NCBI RefSeq assembly: GCF_021648855.1 | Contig: NZ_JAKJHX010000072.1 | Location: forward strand, 1 to 16,169 | Reading direction: 5' to 3' | Length of the DNA stretch: 16,169 nt | Source: Tychonema litorale BBK16 | GTDB lineage: Bacteria; Cyanobacteriota; Cyanobacteriia; Cyanobacteriales; Microcoleaceae | Shown: in pieces, positions 13,191-16,169 of the stretch | How positions within the stretch are numbered: position 1 is the first letter of the stretch | Layout of the letters: each line of letters begins with the position of its first letter | Translations under genes and position numbers: made by a program | The notes under the pieces: generated by a model | What the model was told of the DNA's origin: nothing | What the model saw: the letters and a program-made list of their open reading frames with translations, nothing else | Databases searched by the model: none

Positions 13191-13255
13191 TAGGGTGCGT
13201 CAGCCAAAAGGTCGATCGCACAATAGACAAAATCCCTCTTTACTGACGCACTCTA
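13191..13255. repeat. REP-like inverted repeat, GTGCGTCAG type
   Basis: TAGGGTGCGTCAG (13191-13203) and the reverse complement of 13243-13255 match at 12 of 13 positions, with a 39-base loop. It lies between ilvD and the coiled-coil gene. GTGCGTCAG ends are frequent in dispersed cyanobacterial repeats (from memory). It could help end the ilvD transcript. Confidence 0.6.
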
Positions 13256-13275
13256 CTACCCAATTCAACTGCTCA

Positions 13276-13310
13276 AATAACAGTCAACAGTCAACCGTCA
13301 ACAATCAACA
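13276..13310 (-). repeat. Heptamer array, TGTTGAC family (4-5 units), after the ilvD stop
   Basis: Units on the plus strand are AATAACA (weak), GTCAACA, GTCAACC, GTCAACA, ATCAACA. On the ilvD sense strand this is TGTTGAC. The array begins four bases after the TGA stop codon (plus-strand TCA at 13315-13317). Confidence 0.8.
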
Positions 13311-13314
13311 CTTA

Positions 13315-15000
13315 TCAACCCAAACCCAAATCAGTAACAGCACCAATACTACTAGAAGAAACCAACTTAGCATATTTAGCCAAAACGCCCCTAGTATAGC
13401 GGGGTTTTGGAGGCTGCCAAAGAGCCATGCGCTGCTCCAATTCTGCATCAGAAACATTAAGTTGTAACAATCGATTTTGAGCATCAATTGTGATCGAATC
13501 GCCCTCTTTTACCAGAGCAATTGTGCCACCAACTTGCGCTTCTGGTGCAACGTGACCGACTACCATGCCATAAGTCCCGCCAGAAAAGCGGCCGTCAGTA
13601 ATTAAGCCCACAGAATCGCCTAAACCAGCGCCAATAATTGCCGAAGTTGGTGCTAACATTTCGCGCATTCCCGGCCCACCTTTTGGCCCTTCATAGCGGA
13701 TCACAATCACATCTCCGGCTTGAATCTTGCCGGCCAAAATTGCATCTAAACAATTTTCTTCCGATTCAAATACTCGCGCTGGCCCAGTAATTATTGGCTT
13801 CTTGACACCAGTAATTTTAGCAACCGATCCTTCTGTTGCCAGATTTCCCCGCAGAATTGCTAAATGTCCTTGGGCGTACATCGGATTATTCCAAGGGCGA
13901 ATTACATCTTGGTCGGTGCGAGGTTCAGCAGGAATATTTGCTAATACTTCAGCAACGGTTTTTCCTGTAATTGTCAGTGCATCTCCGTGCAACAAACCTT
14001 GTTCTAGGAGCATTTTCATCACTTGAGGAATGCCGCCGGCTTTGTGCAAATCTGTGGCCACATATTTACCACTGGGTTTGAGGTCGCACAGCACTGGTAC
14101 CTTAGCTCGAATGGTTTCAAAATCGTCGAGAGCGAGTTCAACACCGATCGCATTTGAAATGGCCAATAAATGCAATACAGCATTCGTTGAACCGCCGATC
14201 GCCATAATTACCGCGATCGCATTTTCAAAGGCCTTGCGAGTCAAAATTTGGCTTGGCAGCAAATGTTGGCGAATCGCTTCCACCAAAACTGTTGCAGATT
14301 CGGCAGCGCTGTCAGCTTTTTCGGCATCCTCAGCAGCCATTGTCGAAGAATAAGGCAAACTCATGCCCATCGCTTCAAAAGCGCTCGACATCGTATTTGC
14401 GGTAAACATTCCGCCACAAGATCCCGCACCAGGACAAGCTTGATTTTCTACTGCGGTGAGTTCCTCTTGATCAATTTTGCCCGCGCTGAATTGACCGACA
14501 GCTTCAAAAACGCTGACAACGGTTAAATCGCGTCCGTTGTGGTGTCCGGGTTTGATGGTGCCACCGTAGACAAAAATAGCAGGAATGTTCATGCGGGCGA
14601 TCGCAATCATCGCCCCCGGCATATTTTTATCGCAACCGCCGACAGCCAGCACCCCGTCCATACTTTGGCCGTTGCAAACAGTTTCGATGGAATCAGCAAT
14701 CACATCTCTCGACACCAGAGAATATTTCATCCCTTCAGTTCCCATCGAGATACCGTCGCTGATCGTAATCGTACCGAACATCTGCGGCATCGCCCCAGCT
14801 TCCTTTGTCGCCGCAGTAGCCCGCAAAGCAAGTTCATTCAATCCCATATTGCAGGGTGTAATCGTGCTATATCCGTTCGCAATCCCCACAATCGGCTTAG
14901 TGAAATCGCCATCACCAAAACCAACAGCCCGCAGCATAGCTCGGTTGGGCGCGCGCTGTACGCCTCCAGTCACAGCTTGGCTTCTCAAATTTTCAGGCAT
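13315..15000 (-). CDS. ilvD: Dihydroxy-acid dehydratase
   Basis: This iron-sulfur enzyme dehydrates 2,3-dihydroxy-isovalerate and 2,3-dihydroxy-3-methylvalerate to the 2-oxo acids, the third common step of valine, isoleucine and leucine synthesis, in the cytosol. The 561-residue length is normal for the family. The cluster ligands are visible: Cys50 (TPCNMG), Cys123 (GGCDKNMPG, with Lys125 expected to be carbamylated and to bind magnesium) and Cys195 ([16 protein letters not shown]). Three cysteines in these places fit the [2Fe-2S] type of plants and cyanobacteria. The catalytic serine is Ser473 in [10 protein letters not shown]. The start is ATG at 15000 with AGGAG (15010-15014 on the minus strand) 9 bases upstream. 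No ilv/leu neighbours are present, so it is probably a single-gene unit. No attenuator was seen in the 249-base spacer before it. Confidence 0.97.
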   Translation of the reverse strand: MPENLRSQAVTGGVQRAPNRAMLRAVGFGDGDFTKPIVGIANGYSTITPCNMGLNELALRATAATKEAGAMPQMFGTITISDGISMGTEGMKYSLVSRDVIADSIETVCNGQSMDGVLAVGGCDKNMPGAMIAIARMNIPAIFVYGGTIKPGHHNGRDLTVVSVFEAVGQFSAGKIDQEELTAVENQACPGAGSCGGMFTANTMSSAFEAMGMSLPYSSTMAAEDAEKADSAAESATVLVEAIRQHLLPSQILTRKAFENAIAVIMAIGGSTNAVLHLLAISNAIGVELALDDFETIRAKVPVLCDLKPSGKYVATDLHKAGGIPQVMKMLLEQGLLHGDALTITGKTVAEVLANIPAEPRTDQDVIRPWNNPMYAQGHLAILRGNLATEGSVAKITGVKKPIITGPARVFESEENCLDAILAGKIQAGDVIVIRYEGPKGGPGMREMLAPTSAIIGAGLGDSVGLITDGRFSGGTYGMVVGHVAPEAQVGGTIALVKEGDSITIDAQNRLLQLNVSDAELEQRMALWQPPKPRYTRGVLAKYAKLVSSSSIGAVTDLGLG

Positions 15001-15249
15001 TGTGACATACTCCTACATTCATGCTTCAACTTCACATTACAGTGTAGGCTTCTTAACGAGTCTTTATCGCTCACATTTGTCAAGGTATTTGTAGAATAGA
15101 ACCGCACATAGGCTTCCAATACTTTCAACAGTGCTAAAGATTGTGCCGATACTAGAGTATGTAGGGTGAATAGGGTGGTTATCTGGGATGATATGTGGTA
15201 TGACCCATCACTCTCCAACGTTTGAAACAAAAATTGCGAGGCGAATTAC

Positions 15250-16092
15250 ATGGAGGCCGATCTAATTCTGAGGCAATATGCGGCCGGAGAAAGAATTTTT
15301 CGAGAGATTAACCTCGCGGGGGCTGACCTCGCGGGGGCTGACCTCAGCGAGGCTAACTTTACCAGAGCAAATTTCCAGGAAGCAAATCTCAAAGGTGCCA
15401 ACCTCACGGGGACGAACCTGCGCGAGGTGAAACTGTCAGGGGTGGACATGACTGAAACCAACCTCAGCGAAGCAAATCTGATTGGCACTGATTTGAGTCG
15501 CGCTAATCTGTGCGGGGCAAATCTCACAGGGGCGAACCTGCGCGGTTCAATGGCGAGGGAAGTCAACATGAGCAAAGCTAACTTGACCGAAGCTAATTTG
15601 ACCGAAGCCAACTTTACTGAAGCGAATTTGTTTGCAGCCAATCTAACGGAAGCTAGCATGATTCGTACTAATTTGATGAAAGCAAATTTGAGTTGGTCAA
15701 CTCTCAAAGCGGTAAACCTGACAAATGCCATCTTGAGCGAATCGCTTTTGGAAAGAGCTAACTTGACTAAAGCGATTCTGAGTGGGGCGATTCTGAGTGG
15801 AGCAAATCTGACTGGTGCAGATTTGCGCGAGGTAACAATGATTGGCGCTAATCTCAGCGAGGCTAATCTTAATAATGCTAACTTGAGAGTCGCCAATGTG
15901 AGTTGGTCAACTCTGCGGGGAGCTAATTTGAGTGGTGCTAATTTGTATCGGGCCAAACTGTGCTGGTCTAATTTGAGCGGGGCGGTGCTGGTAGAAACTG
16001 TTTTGATTGATGCTAATCTTAATCGAGCTAACTTGCGGGATGCAGATTTGAGGCGGGCGATTATGCCAGACGGCACAACTAATGATTCTTAA
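15250..16092 (+). CDS. Pentapeptide-repeat protein
   Basis: This 280-residue protein folds as a right-handed quadrilateral beta-helix. After MEADLILRQYAAGERIFREI, typical of the N-terminal cap in cyanobacterial members, about 50 pentapeptides of the A(N/D)LXX type run from about residue 20 to 270. The protein ends with DADLRRAIMPDGT. There is no signal peptide or membrane segment. Tryptophans sit at one position of the repeat in three SW/CW units. Two of these (coded near 15901 and 15961) are 20 residues apart, one full helix coil, so they should stack on one face. The family includes gyrase-protecting proteins, but most cyanobacterial members have no known function and none can be claimed here. 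GAGG at 15238-15241, 8 bases before the ATG, supports the start. The long opposite-strand frame is a shadow produced by the repeats. Confidence 0.9.
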   Translation: MEADLILRQYAAGERIFREINLAGADLAGADLSEANFTRANFQEANLKGANLTGTNLREVKLSGVDMTETNLSEANLIGTDLSRANLCGANLTGANLRGSMAREVNMSKANLTEANLTEANFTEANLFAANLTEASMIRTNLMKANLSWSTLKAVNLTNAILSESLLERANLTKAILSGAILSGANLTGADLREVTMIGANLSEANLNNANLRVANVSWSTLRGANLSGANLYRAKLCWSNLSGAVLVETVLIDANLNRANLRDADLRRAIMPDGTTNDS

Positions 16093-16093
16093 C

Positions 16094-16169
16094 TGTTGAC
16101 TGTTGACTGTTGATTGTTGACTGTTGACTGTTGACTGTTGACTGTTGACTGTTGACTGTTGACTGTTGA
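16094..16169 (+). repeat. Heptamer array, TGTTGAC family (at least 10 units, cut by window end)
   Basis: The array starts one base after the TAA stop codon of the pentapeptide gene. Ten full units follow, all TGTTGAC except the third (TGTTGAT), and six bases of an eleventh reach the window edge. It is the longest and cleanest array of the family here and is in the sense orientation of the upstream gene. Confidence 0.95.

Noticed and set aside
14539..15099. 186- and 169-residue plus-strand frames opposite the ilvD 5' region
   Set aside because: They are antisense to a fully conserved ilvD coding sequence and show no domain of their own.
15001..15249. Attenuator or leader peptide for ilvD
   Set aside because: No run of Leu/Ile/Val codons with a following terminator hairpin was seen. 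A TTGACA occurs on the minus strand near 15078, but no -10 box lies at proper spacing.
15246..16076. 276-residue open frame on the minus strand opposite the pentapeptide gene
   Set aside because: Its regular RLAPLKLA-type composition is the antisense reading of the pentapeptide repeats. The plus-strand frame has a ribosome-binding site and family signature.

Overview
The window comes from a cyanobacterium, most likely a filamentous one of the Oscillatoria/Microcoleus kind (the genus is inference). Three things point there: at least 12 copies of the HIP1 octamer GCGATCGC in 16 kb, abundant heptanucleotide tandem arrays between genes, and several proteins of typically cyanobacterial type (an ARC6-like IMS-domain protein, a DUF697 GTPase, a pentapeptide-repeat protein). 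It reads as ordinary chromosome. No rRNA, tRNA, CRISPR array or intact mobile element was found.

Layout, left to right. Positions 1-160: a possible IS200/IS605 right-end remnant, then two heptamer arrays running into the stop codon of an exported TPR protein (minus strand). Divergent from it is a UPF0145/YbjQ protein (plus). A 328-base gap follows, holding hairpins, a degenerate heptamer array and a terminator-like stem. Next come a four-helix membrane protein (plus), its terminator, and a 329-base gap with a long inverted repeat that covers the ribosome-binding site of a 90-residue unknown protein (plus). A 110-base palindromic element separates that gene from the convergent metH, cobalamin-dependent methionine synthase (minus). 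Upstream of metH is an orphan ABC-2-type ATPase (minus), divergent from a small one-helix membrane protein and a secreted IMS-domain protein (both plus).

The 315-base gap at 9015-9329 carries a MITE-like inverted-repeat element and then a 16-bp minisatellite ending in a perfect 44-bp palindrome. Next are a phosphoribulokinase-family enzyme (minus), a repeat-filled spacer, and a membrane-anchored DUF697 GTPase (minus). Divergent from the GTPase is a DUF937 protein with a C-terminal EF-hand loop (plus), convergent with a small coiled-coil protein (minus). ilvD, dihydroxy-acid dehydratase (minus), and a pentapeptide-repeat protein (plus) close the window, with a heptamer array after the latter's stop codon running to the last base.

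Functionally these are mostly single-gene units: amino-acid biosynthesis (metH, ilvD), a sugar-phosphate kinase paralogue, and envelope or scaffold proteins. I see no multi-gene system that I would call a new pathway. The most striking features lie between genes. Heptamer arrays abut the stop codons of four genes in a fixed orientation, a minisatellite ends in a long palindrome, and a hairpin is positioned to mask a ribosome-binding site. Among the proteins, the kinase lacking the P-loop regulatory cysteine and the secreted ARC6-type IMS domain deserve most attention.
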